From positions 1,116,001 through 1,180,000 of the forward strand of contig JADKCY010000003.1 of NCBI GenBank assembly GCA_016718605.1: DNA of 64,000 nucleotides. The letters are read 5' to 3'. Source of the stretch: Lysobacterales bacterium. GTDB taxonomy: Bacteria > Pseudomonadota > Gammaproteobacteria > Xanthomonadales > Xanthomonadaceae. The notes below the pieces were generated by a model, which ran no database searches, was not told the origin of the DNA, and worked only from the letters and a program-made list of their open reading frames with translations. Both the position numbers and the translations under genes were made by a program. Positions 1 to 8,116 of the stretch are shown piece by piece (the first letter of the stretch is position 1; each line of letters starts with the position of its first letter).

Positions 1-345
1 GGTCTGCGCCAGCACCGCACCCGCGGGCGAACTGTCTCCGCCGCTGCTGCCTCGGGCCAATTGCGGGTGGGTATGTGAGGGGATCTGGTTGACGGACAGG
101 GTAATCTCCTCGGCACCTCCCGTCTCGGCAAGGATGAAGCCGTTGCCTTGATGAATGGGTAATCGCCCACGCAAGTCGGGCAGGGCAAAGGTCGACTCAC
201 CATCACCGCCATAGGTCGTGCCGATCAACTGAAACAGGGTTTCGTTCTCGGAGATCGGCATCAACTGACCACTACAGAACTCCCATCCAGCGGGCGCGAA
301 ATTGCCCGCGAACATCCGGATTTCACCGACATAGGGTTGTGACAT
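1..345 (-). CDS. phage tail collar domain protein (microcystin-dependent protein type), C-terminus outside window
   Basis: The ATG at 345 opens MSQPYVGEIRMFAGNFAP, followed by GWEFCSGQLMPISENE, TLFQLIGTTYGGDG and FALPDLRGRLPIHQG. This is the order of a tail-collar (Collar/MdpB-like) domain, known from phage tail fibres and from stand-alone bacterial proteins of about 170 residues. The frame is open to position 1, so about 115 residues are seen and the C-terminus is missing. A GAGG Shine-Dalgarno sequence lies just upstream. It is closely similar in layout to the next gene upstream (398-898), so the two are tandem paralogues on one strand. No other phage structural genes are nearby. The cellular role of stand-alone members is not established; a surface or contractile-injection role is only inference. 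Confidence 0.85.
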   Translation of the reverse strand, partial: MSQPYVGEIRMFAGNFAPAGWEFCSGQLMPISENETLFQLIGTTYGGDGESTFALPDLRGRLPIHQGNGFILAETGGAEEITLSVNQIPSHTHPQLARGSSGGDSSPAGAVLAQT

Positions 346-397
346 CGTGAATACCTCAATGAGTTGTCCTGCAACGAATATCGCGCACTCGACCGGA

Positions 398-898
398 TCA
401 GGTGGGTGAGGGGAAGATGCCCTGTAAGGCGATGCAGAAACTGATGGTCAGAAACGGCTGCATATTCAGATGTGCCTGACTGCCGCCCACATTGGCGATG
501 GATGACGGTGCCATCGCCACCAGATTGGTCGCAGAGCCATAGCTGTTACTGACCGGCGCGAGGAAGTTATTGGTCGGCAAAGCCACCGTGCCCGTACTCG
601 ACGACGATGCTCGCAGCGTATGGGTATGGACCGGGATCTCGGCAATGCTGAGCGTATGCGCCTGCTCACCAGCTCGCTCACCGAGAACGTGTCCAGACCC
701 GACATGGATCGGCACCCGACCGCGAAAATCTGGCAACGCAAAGTTGACCTGCCCATTGCCACCATAAGTCGTTCCCAGCAAAGAGAACAGCGCCTGATTC
801 TGATTAATCGGCAAAAGCTGGCCGTTGCACAGCGCCCAACCCCGCGGCGCGAACGAAAAACTCATCAGGCGGATTTCCGACAGAAATGGCTCAGCCAT
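398..898 (-). CDS. phage tail collar domain protein (microcystin-dependent protein type)
   Basis: The 166-residue protein begins MAEPFLSEIRLMSFSFAPRG and carries the collar signature: GWALCNGQLLPINQNQ, LLGTTYGGNGQVNFALPDFRGRVP, a central HTHTLRA segment and the ending MQPFLTISFCIALQGIFPSP. The C-terminal QPFLTIxFCIALxGIFPS stretch is characteristic of complete members of this family, so this copy is full length. It lies 52 bases upstream of the paralogous partial gene at 1-345 and reads towards it, which suggests co-transcription. A GGAG ribosome site lies about 10 bases before the ATG. Function of these stand-alone proteins is unknown; homology is to receptor-proximal parts of phage tails. 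Confidence 0.9.
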   Translation of the reverse strand: MAEPFLSEIRLMSFSFAPRGWALCNGQLLPINQNQALFSLLGTTYGGNGQVNFALPDFRGRVPIHVGSGHVLGERAGEQAHTLSIAEIPVHTHTLRASSSSTGTVALPTNNFLAPVSNSYGSATNLVAMAPSSIANVGGSQAHLNMQPFLTISFCIALQGIFPSPT

Positions 899-955
899 GA
901 CGCACTCCGTTGTTGATTGGTTTCACGTGGTTCCGCATGAAGTCGCTGGACCGAC

Positions 956-3900
956 TCAGGGCTGGGTACATGCTGCGCCTCCGACAAAGCCGCCGCCAGG
1001 AGGTGACGCAACCGCTGCCGACGCGTCGGTGACGTTGTTTCTAGCTTGTTCGAAGGCGACGACAGCGGCGGTATCGCTTGCCCCGCCCCCATACCCCGGC
1101 AAACGCACCGTTGTGCTTTGACGTTGCCGCAACCGCAGACTTTGGCCGCCATCGGTGCCGCTTCCCGTCAGCGTATTCGACAACACGCCTACGCCTCCCA
1201 CATCCGTGCACAAGGCGTAGGTGTCTCCCGGCGTCGATCCGGCATTCAGATGAACGCCGTTCTTGGGAAACACAGCCGTTCCTGGGTTGGCCACGGTGTT
1301 GCCGGTAATGGTGTTGTGGAAAATGCCGCTGCCCACGGTGCCGCTACCACCGGCCTGCAGGTAAATGCCGTAGTTGGCGTACTGGTAGGCGACATTGCTG
1401 CGCACCGCGCTATTGTGTTCACCCGCATTGTCGTGAATCTGGAAGTAGGCCGAACCTTCCGACGAACCCGAATTCACGGTCCCGGGAACACCCACGGTGT
1501 TGCCCTGAATGACGCCAGCGAACACGCCACTGCCCCCCAACTTGTTGACCGCAATGGCCGTCCCACGCGAATCTCGAATCGTGTTGTTCAGCACGTCGTA
1601 GCTCAGACTCGCGTTGATCGGTCCAGCGTTGCTGCCGCCGATCAGACGCACGCCGCCGCCGCCGCCGACCGCCGGGCCCGCATTACTGAGCACGTTGTTG
1701 CTGAAGACCACATCGTTGGTCGTCGAAGAATTCGCGGAGAACTGGAAGTGATCGCCAATCGCATACGTGAAGGTGTTGTTGCTCACGGTCGCATTGATCA
1801 CGGCGGTGCCTTGGGTTTCGATCATCAGGCCGTCACTGCCGGTCGTAGCATTCATGCTGCCAAAGGTGGTCCCCGTGACGGTCAATCCCAGCGCACCCGA
1901 GGTGTTCACCACCTGCATGTTGTGTTCGACCGCACCGCTGATGGTGCAGCCGGTGATCGAGGCCGCGCCGGTCAATTCGGTGAAGCGGATCGACCCTTCG
2001 TCCGCACCCGCATCATCGCCATTGATGCCGCTGACCGTGGTGCGCGTCAGGCTGAAACCCACCACGCCGCTGCCGCGAATTGCATAGTCACTGAAGCCAT
2101 TCAACTGCATGTTCGACAGAGAGACGTTGCGCGTATTGGTCAGGCTGATGCCGGTGCTGCCATTTTGAATGGTGCCGCCCGAGCCGGCGGTCGTCCCGGT
2201 TCCGGTCACCGTCAAGCCAGCCGACGCACCGGTGTTGTTCAACACGATACCGATGCCGCTGGTGCCTGCGTCGATACGCTCCGCATTCAGGCCCGCCGCG
2301 CCAATGGTGGTGTTCTGCACATCCAGCGCCGGTACGCCAAAGGCGACTAACTGTCCGCGAACAGTCTCGCCAAAGGTGAGCGTTCCCGCATTGTTTGCCC
2401 GCAGCGCAGTGACGCCCGTCGTCGAGATGCGCGGAACGTTCGGGAAGGACCATGTCCCGGTGTTGTTGACCAGATTGATACCGCCACCGCTTTCGCCCAC
2501 ATCGTCGTGATCCAGGACCAATTCCGAACCCAATACGAAGGTACCGGAGGTCGCACTACTCTGGATGTCAATGACCGTCACGCCTGCACCCAAGGCTCCA
2601 TTGGTGACGATGCTGCCGCTGGTCGTCCCGCCCAGTGTCATGCCCGAGATCACCATGGCGCGCCCGCCGGCGGTGGTGATGTCCAAGGTTCCGTTCAGGG
2701 TCAAGGTGCCGCCGCCCGTGGCACTGATGGCCGTGCCTGCCAGAGCATTGCCGGTCGTGCCCAGCGTTGTGGCGGCGCTGAGGGCAATCGTGGCACCCGT
2801 GTTCGAAGTGAACTGCAATGCGGGATTCGTGCTGGTGCCGGTGAAGGTCTTGTTGGCGCCACTGACGGTGTACGTGCCGCCGCTGCGCCCATTGATCCGG
2901 ATGCCTTGGTTGCCCGCGCCACTGCCGCAACTCGCCGAACAGGCCAGATCACCACTCAAGGTCAAATTGGCAGTACCCGCACCGTCGATGTCGATCAGGC
3001 GACCGGCGGTTGTCTTGCTGATTGAGCCCGCGTAGCTGAGGGTCGCCGTTCCCGTACTGAACTGGAAGGCCGTGTTGGTCGCGCCCGACAGCGCGCCATT
3101 TCCGAAGTTGGCGCTTCCCCCCACAGCCGACAACAGAATGTTGTTGCTGCCGCTGGTGGAGGTGATCGAATCGAAAGCGTTTGCGCCCGATGCTTGGGCC
3201 AGCGTGCCGGTGCTGAGGCTCAGCGCCTGCCCGGCACCACTGATGACGTTGTCACCCAGCGTCAGGGTGCCGAAATTGGCTCCCGCAATGCCGACGCCCG
3301 CCGTATTGCCAATCTCGATTCCGCGAATCGTGCCGTCAGTTCCGAGCGTGATCGCATCACCGGCGGCTGTCGTGAGGATTGGACGCGTGCCGCCGATGAC
3401 GGGACGCGCCGCACTGCTCGAAGGCGGGGAAATTCCGAACACCGTGTCGAAACTGGTGCCGCTGGCCACACTGACGCCTTGCCCAATCAGTTGCTGCCCG
3501 GCCAGCAAAGTGATGCTGCCACTGTAGTTACCACTGGCGACGAAGATGCGTCCGCCCGTACCCGCAACTGCCACTGCCTCCGCAATGGTCTGGAAGGGCT
3601 TGGCCAAGGTCCCATTGCCGCCCGCCGCCGCGGAGTCATCGACGAACCAGACGATATTCCCTGACAGTTCAATCGTTGCGGTGACGGTGGTGCAGGCCGC
3701 TGGCAAGGGAACACCGCTGTCGCAGACTTCATAGTCAAAGCTGTCGGCGGTCGTCGAGCCTGCGGGGGGCTCGTAGCTCCATGCGCCATCACTCGCCACG
3801 GTGACGCGGCCAGCATTGGTTGTGGCGGCGGCAGTCTGCGCGGTGACAGCAAATGGCGCGCCACCGGCACCATCGGCGCTGTCGGTGACGTTCGCCAACA

Positions 3901-6900
3901 GTCCATCGGCACTTGCCGCCGCGAAGCTGCGGCCAATATGACGAGTCACCGCCACGTTGGTCGGTGGCGTGACCACAGGCGGGTCATTGACCGCAGTGAC
4001 AGAAATGCTGAAGTTCACTAGGGCTGAGGTGTTTGAACCCGTGCCATCGTCTTGCAGCACCACGCTCAGATTTGCGATTCCATTGGCGTTGGCGGCCAAG
4101 CTGAAATTCAGATTGCCCGTTACGCTATTGATCGAGGGCGCCACGCTGAACAGGCTCGGGTTGTCATTGCTCTGAACAAGGAAGTTGAGGCCCTGTGTCA
4201 CGCCCGAATCACCGTCATCGATGACCGTTGCCCAGACTGTGTTGTAGGGCGCCGCATCTTCATTGACGGTGACATTACCGCCGCCAACGAAGGTCGGCGG
4301 ATCATTGACGAACTCCACCTCGATGGTGAACACCTGTGCAGCGGACGTGTCAACGCCCCCGTTCGCGGTTCCGCCATCGTCAGCCAACACCACGCTAACG
4401 GTAGCCGTACCCGACGTGTTGTCGGTAGGTGTGTAGGTCAGCGTCCCCGTCAGCGGGTCAAGGCTAGGAGGTGCGGCAAAGGTCAGTGAACCGGTCGTTG
4501 CAGTGACGTTCTCGACGAAGTTGAGCGTTTGCGCGGACTCGTCGGCCGGTCCCGCACTCATTCCCGTTGCAAAGCCACTCACGGCCTGCGCACCCGCGTT
4601 CTCCAGAACTGTTGGCGCGGTGGCAGGGATCGTGAAGCTCGGCGCATCGTTGACCGACTGGACGTTGATCTGCAACGCCACTGGATCACTCTCGTCGTCT
4701 CCACCATTCGCCGTGCCGCCGTTGTCGCGCAGTGCAATACTCAAAGTGGCCACACCACTGACATTCGCCGCGGGCGTGAAGCTCAATTGACCGTCGCTGG
4801 CAATGGCGGGCGCACTGCTGAACAGGGCCGCATTGCTATTGCTCAGCACCACAAAATTGACGGTTTGCACTTCATCCGCGTCGCCATCGCTGATGCCGCT
4901 GGCCCAAGCAGCGGCGTAGGCACCGTTGTCCTCATTGACCGTTACGGTTGCGGCGCCCGGAGTAAAGACTGGGGCGGAGTTCACACCGCCAATCGTGAGG
5001 GTGAAATCGTAGTCGACCGATGCATTGACACCCCCGTTGGCGGTGCCGCCGTTGTCCTGCAGAACGAAGCGCACCACCGCAGAACCGGAGGTGTCGGTCG
5101 CCGGTGTATAGCTCAGTGTGCCGGTGGCGACATCAATCGAAGGCGCGACCAGGAATCCGAGGGTCCCCGTTGTTGATTGCACCGACGTCGTGGATGTCAG
5201 AGTCTGTCCCACTTCATCAGCAGGTCCCGTGGCGATGGCAGCGACGAAACCCGCCACCGTCTGCGCGCCACTGTTCTCCAGAGCCCCTGGCGCATTGGCC
5301 GGCACGTTCGCACTTGGCGCATCGTTGACCGGCGTGATGGTGATATCGAAATTGGCGGTCGGACTGACATCGCTTCCACCGCCATTGTCACGCAGTTGCA
5401 CCACCACCGTCGCACTGCCATTGGCGTCGGCGGCGGGCGTGAAGCTCAGATTGCCTGTCGTGGCGTTGATACTTGGGGCGCCCGAAAACAGTGCCGCATT
5501 GCTGTTACTCACTATCTCGAAATTCAGGGTCTGGCCGCCACCATCGCCATCCGAAATGGCGGTGGCCCAAACCTGATTCACCGCAGACGCATCCTCCAGC
5601 ACGGTGACGTTACCGCCCGCGGTGAAGGAGGGTGGCGTGTTGACTGCTGCGACCGAGACCACGCTGGTGACGGGTGCACTCATGGCACCTTCCAGGTCGA
5701 CAGCATTGACCAGCACGTTGCGGGCCGTGGTCGTCGGATTGGTGGAAGTATTGTCGTAGCGCAGACGCCGAAGGACGGTCTGATAGTCCGCCAGTGGCGC
5801 GTTACCGACGATGCTCAGGGTCCCAGTACCCGGTGTGTACGTCGCGACCAAGCTGGTACCCGAGGTATCGGCGAGCAAGGACTCCTGCGCACCATCCGGC
5901 ACGCTCGCCATCACGGCATCCGCGCGCTGCAGTTGTGTCGAGTCGATATCGACGACTGACAGTGCTGCAGCATCGACAATCGCCACCTCGCCCGCGCCTT
6001 CGGTGAAACTTGCGGCAAACCCACTGCCGGCAGCTGGACCATTCAGGTCAACCACGGGGGCGTCATTCTGCGCCGTGACCGTGATGCTCAGCGTCTGCGC
6101 AGCAGAAATATCCGCACCGCCGTTCGCCGTGCCGCCGTTGTCGCGCAGCACGATGGACATCGAGGCACTGCCATTGGCGTCGGCGGCTGGCGTGAAGCTC
6201 AGCGTGCCATCGGCAGCCAGCGCCGGTGCGATCTGGAACAGCGCCGGATTGCTGTTGCCGGAAATCTCGAAGGTCAGGGTCTGTGCGGCGGGATCGCCAT
6301 CATCAATCGCTGTCGCCCAAATTGCGGCATAGGCGTTGTCCTCGTTGACGACCACAGCAGGGCCCGGCGTGAAGCTCGGCGCATTGTTGACGTCCTGCAC
6401 ATTGATCGTGATCACCGCGGTGTCCGACAAACCCGGCGCGCCACCGTCAGTGACGGTCAGATTCAACGTATAGGGCGATCCACCCAGATTGAAGGCGGCG
6501 GCATTGCTAACGGTGACTTGTCCGGTGCTGGCATTTACCGAAAACGCGGCCTGCCCGTTGCCGCCGGTCACCGCATAGCTCACCTGACCCGCCGCGCCTG
6601 CATCTGCATCCGTCGCAATCACCGTGCCGAGCACGGTCCCATTGGCATCATTCTCGAACACGCTGAACGCCTGATCGTTGACGGTCGGGGCTTCGTTGAT
6701 ATCGCTCAGCGTGACCGTAACCGGATGCGCAATGCTCAGCGCGGGCACACCCGTCAGGCCGATCTGTGTTTGCAGGGTGAAGCTGGGACGCGTCTCGAAA
6801 TCAAGCTGCGCACTGTCAACGACACTGACATCGCCATTGCTGGCCACCGCAAAACCGCTGCTCGGCGCCTGCGACTGCAGACTGAAAGTCAGCAGACCCG

Positions 6901-7294
6901 CCAAACCAGTGGTGCTGTCGCGCAAGGAACCGATCACACTGCCATTCGCGGTGTTCTCCGGTGTCGCCAGCGCCGATACCAAGCGCGGCTGCAGAACCAC
7001 CGGGAGGCGGGTTTCCCGCACATCCATGCGGAAGAAAATCTGATTACCGGCGCGCACCGCAAAACCTGCAAGCACATCTACTTGCGGTTCATCCGCGGTC
7101 GGATCACCGGAGGCATCGGTAACGACGGCCGGGACATCCCAATCACCGATTTCGCCATCCAGCAGATAGTTGGCCGCCCAGGCAATGCCCAGCATTGAGC
7201 TGCCGCCAATCACCACCACCCAGATCAACATGCCAGGATGACGGCGCGCCACCCACACGGTCAGCAAGCCGACCGCCATCGCCAACAGCACCAA
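956..7294 (-). CDS. giant cadherin/Ig-repeat and right-handed beta-helix surface protein (main part)
   Basis: An uninterrupted 2112-residue frame. Residues 1-40 hold two hydrophobic segments: WGLVLLAMAVGLLTVWVARR just at the start, like an IPTL-type membrane anchor, then one ending GIAWA-A like a second signal peptidase site. Next come a short LDGEIGDWD/FFRMDV domain, two cadherin-like repeats (about 110-300), a long run of Ig-like repeats (about 310-1190) with NAPSFTPG, VNEDN and LRDNGGTANGG recurring, a linking domain, and from about 1230 a parallel beta-helix opening WFVDDSAAAGGNGT. The only available start is a TTG inside the hydrophobic segment, without a convincing ribosome site. I therefore think the true gene begins at 7797 and that a one-base indel near 7338 separates the two parts. 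Probably an adhesin or surface-associated protein. Confidence 0.85.
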   Translation of the reverse strand: MVLLAMAVGLLTVWVARRHPGMLIWVVVIGGSSMLGIAWAANYLLDGEIGDWDVPAVVTDASGDPTADEPQVDVLAGFAVRAGNQIFFRMDVRETRLPVVLQPRLVSALATPENTANGSVIGSLRDSTTGLAGLLTFSLQSQAPSSGFAVASNGDVSVVDSAQLDFETRPSFTLQTQIGLTGVPALSIAHPVTVTLSDINEAPTVNDQAFSVFENDANGTVLGTVIATDADAGAAGQVSYAVTGGNGQAAFSVNASTGQVTVSNAAAFNLGGSPYTLNLTVTDGGAPGLSDTAVITINVQDVNNAPSFTPGPAVVVNEDNAYAAIWATAIDDGDPAAQTLTFEISGNSNPALFQIAPALAADGTLSFTPAADANGSASMSIVLRDNGGTANGGADISAAQTLSITVTAQNDAPVVDLNGPAAGSGFAASFTEGAGEVAIVDAAALSVVDIDSTQLQRADAVMASVPDGAQESLLADTSGTSLVATYTPGTGTLSIVGNAPLADYQTVLRRLRYDNTSTNPTTTARNVLVNAVDLEGAMSAPVTSVVSVAAVNTPPSFTAGGNVTVLEDASAVNQVWATAISDGDGGGQTLNFEIVSNSNAALFSGAPSINATTGNLSFTPAADANGSATVVVQLRDNGGGSDVSPTANFDITITPVNDAPSANVPANAPGALENSGAQTVAGFVAAIATGPADEVGQTLTSTTSVQSTTGTLGFLVAPSIDVATGTLSYTPATDTSGSAVVRFVLQDNGGTANGGVNASVDYDFTLTIGGVNSAPVFTPGAATVTVNEDNGAYAAAWASGISDGDADEVQTVNFVVLSNSNAALFSSAPAIASDGQLSFTPAANVSGVATLSIALRDNGGTANGGDDESDPVALQINVQSVNDAPSFTIPATAPTVLENAGAQAVSGFATGMSAGPADESAQTLNFVENVTATTGSLTFAAPPSLDPLTGTLTYTPTDNTSGTATVSVVLADDGGTANGGVDTSAAQVFTIEVEFVNDPPTFVGGGNVTVNEDAAPYNTVWATVIDDGDSGVTQGLNFLVQSNDNPSLFSVAPSINSVTGNLNFSLAANANGIANLSVVLQDDGTGSNTSALVNFSISVTAVNDPPVVTPPTNVAVTRHIGRSFAAASADGLLANVTDSADGAGGAPFAVTAQTAAATTNAGRVTVASDGAWSYEPPAGSTTADSFDYEVCDSGVPLPAACTTVTATIELSGNIVWFVDDSAAAGGNGTLAKPFQTIAEAVAVAGTGGRIFVASGNYSGSITLLAGQQLIGQGVSVASGTSFDTVFGISPPSSSAARPVIGGTRPILTTAAGDAITLGTDGTIRGIEIGNTAGVGIAGANFGTLTLGDNVISGAGQALSLSTGTLAQASGANAFDSITSTSGSNNILLSAVGGSANFGNGALSGATNTAFQFSTGTATLSYAGSISKTTAGRLIDIDGAGTANLTLSGDLACSASCGSGAGNQGIRINGRSGGTYTVSGANKTFTGTSTNPALQFTSNTGATIALSAATTLGTTGNALAGTAISATGGGTLTLNGTLDITTAGGRAMVISGMTLGGTTSGSIVTNGALGAGVTVIDIQSSATSGTFVLGSELVLDHDDVGESGGGINLVNNTGTWSFPNVPRISTTGVTALRANNAGTLTFGETVRGQLVAFGVPALDVQNTTIGAAGLNAERIDAGTSGIGIVLNNTGASAGLTVTGTGTTAGSGGTIQNGSTGISLTNTRNVSLSNMQLNGFSDYAIRGSGVVGFSLTRTTVSGINGDDAGADEGSIRFTELTGAASITGCTISGAVEHNMQVVNTSGALGLTVTGTTFGSMNATTGSDGLMIETQGTAVINATVSNNTFTYAIGDHFQFSANSSTTNDVVFSNNVLSNAGPAVGGGGGVRLIGGSNAGPINASLSYDVLNNTIRDSRGTAIAVNKLGGSGVFAGVIQGNTVGVPGTVNSGSSEGSAYFQIHDNAGEHNSAVRSNVAYQYANYGIYLQAGGSGTVGSGIFHNTITGNTVANPGTAVFPKNGVHLNAGSTPGDTYALCTDVGGVGVLSNTLTGSGTDGGQSLRLRQRQSTTVRLPGYGGGASDTAAVVAFEQARNNVTDASAAVASPPGGGFVGGAACTQP

Positions 7295-7797
7295 ACCCCA
7301 GGTCGTCGTACCCGGAATGACCGCAGGTGCGGTACCGGGTCGGGAAGCAGCGGACGTCCAAGCGTGGGCACCAACACCGGTCCGGCGGCGTCAACCGCGC
7401 CCAGCAAACTGCTTTCCGCCACAAAGAACAGGTTCCAATCGGTGGCCACATCGCCAGTGATCAACTCACGCGGGAAGGCCAGTTCGACGATGTCGGTCGC
7501 GCCGGCTATGCGATCAATGCCGATCGGATACGCACCGCCCACGGACACGCCAAGCGGAAAACTGCCGCCTGTGCATTCCGCCAGTGTCAGGGTGTTGATG
7601 GCGGGCGGCTCATCATTGCCGCTGGCGGATAAACGCCAGTCCACGCCACCGGCATTGCCCGCAGCCGTGCTGACGGTACAACCGGTCAGCGCATCGTTGT
7701 CCGAATCGATGTAGACGCTGTAGGTCGCGGCATGCGTTGCCCCGGCCAACAATAGACACGCGAACCCCATCATCCTGCCGACCAATCCGCTTCGCAT
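7261..7797 (-). CDS. N-terminal exported domain of the giant surface protein, out of frame with the rest
   Basis: The ATG at 7797 follows a strong AGGGGG site and opens a signal peptide (MRSGLVGRMMGFACLLLAGA, cleavage at THA-A). It continues with a compact domain containing YSVYIDSDNDALTGC and ATDIVELAFPRELI. It runs sensibly to VPTLGRPLLPDP near 7337, then the last 25 or so residues become arginine- and cysteine-rich nonsense (VRRPGVWCCWRWRS). In the frame shifted by one base the same DNA gives APAVIPGTTTWGLVLLAM, which continues directly into the giant protein. In related secreted proteins an N-terminal domain of this kind is followed by a VPTL..WG hydrophobic segment, so I infer one gene of about 2280 residues (956-7797) broken by a single-base deletion or sequencing error. 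Confidence 0.75.
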   Translation of the reverse strand: MRSGLVGRMMGFACLLLAGATHAATYSVYIDSDNDALTGCTVSTAAGNAGGVDWRLSASGNDEPPAINTLTLAECTGGSFPLGVSVGGAYPIGIDRIAGATDIVELAFPRELITGDVATDWNLFFVAESSLLGAVDAAGPVLVPTLGRPLLPDPVPHLRSFRVRRPGVWCCWRWRSAC

Positions 7798-8116
7798 GCT
7801 GCCCCCTGCCTTGCTGCCATTCTGATGGTTGACCGCCCGCAGGCTAACGCCTGCTAGACGGTGTGCCGTGCGCTCGTTGTCACCGCCGTGCCGGATTCGC
7901 TCGGAAACCAAGCAAACGCCAACGAACCCCGACGGGTGAGTCTAGCAGTCGCGGATGACACCTCCATTAGAGCGGACTGATAAGCCGCCTAGGGAAATGC
8001 TCACGCACAATTCAACATCACGATATCGCAATCGCAGAACGGTAACGATTACTGTCACGCGACTTGCAAGGCATCGCAAGCAACGGTTCCGCAGGCCCTT
8101 GGGGCACAATCGGCAC
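7798..8116. other. divergent intergenic region between the surface protein and the Kef-type antiporter
   Basis: About 320 bases separate the two divergent starts. The ribosome site of the minus-strand gene sits at its left end. A small perfect hairpin (GCAGGC, loop TAAC, GCCTGC) lies at 7839-7854. I see no further reading frame with coding character and no clear promoter hexamers; promoters for both flanking genes are expected here. Confidence 0.5.

Noticed and set aside
1..898. Prophage remnant
   Set aside because: Only two stand-alone collar-domain proteins are present, with no capsid, integrase, lysis or other tail genes in view.
1046..2350. 434-residue plus-strand frame
   Set aside because: It is the antisense of the beta-helix part of the giant protein, with low-complexity basic content and no family features; long antisense frames are expected in GC-rich repeats.
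7290..7345. Programmed -1 frameshift as the explanation of the split surface protein
   Set aside because: No X XXY YYZ slippery heptamer or evident downstream structure at the joint; a simple indel is the easier explanation.
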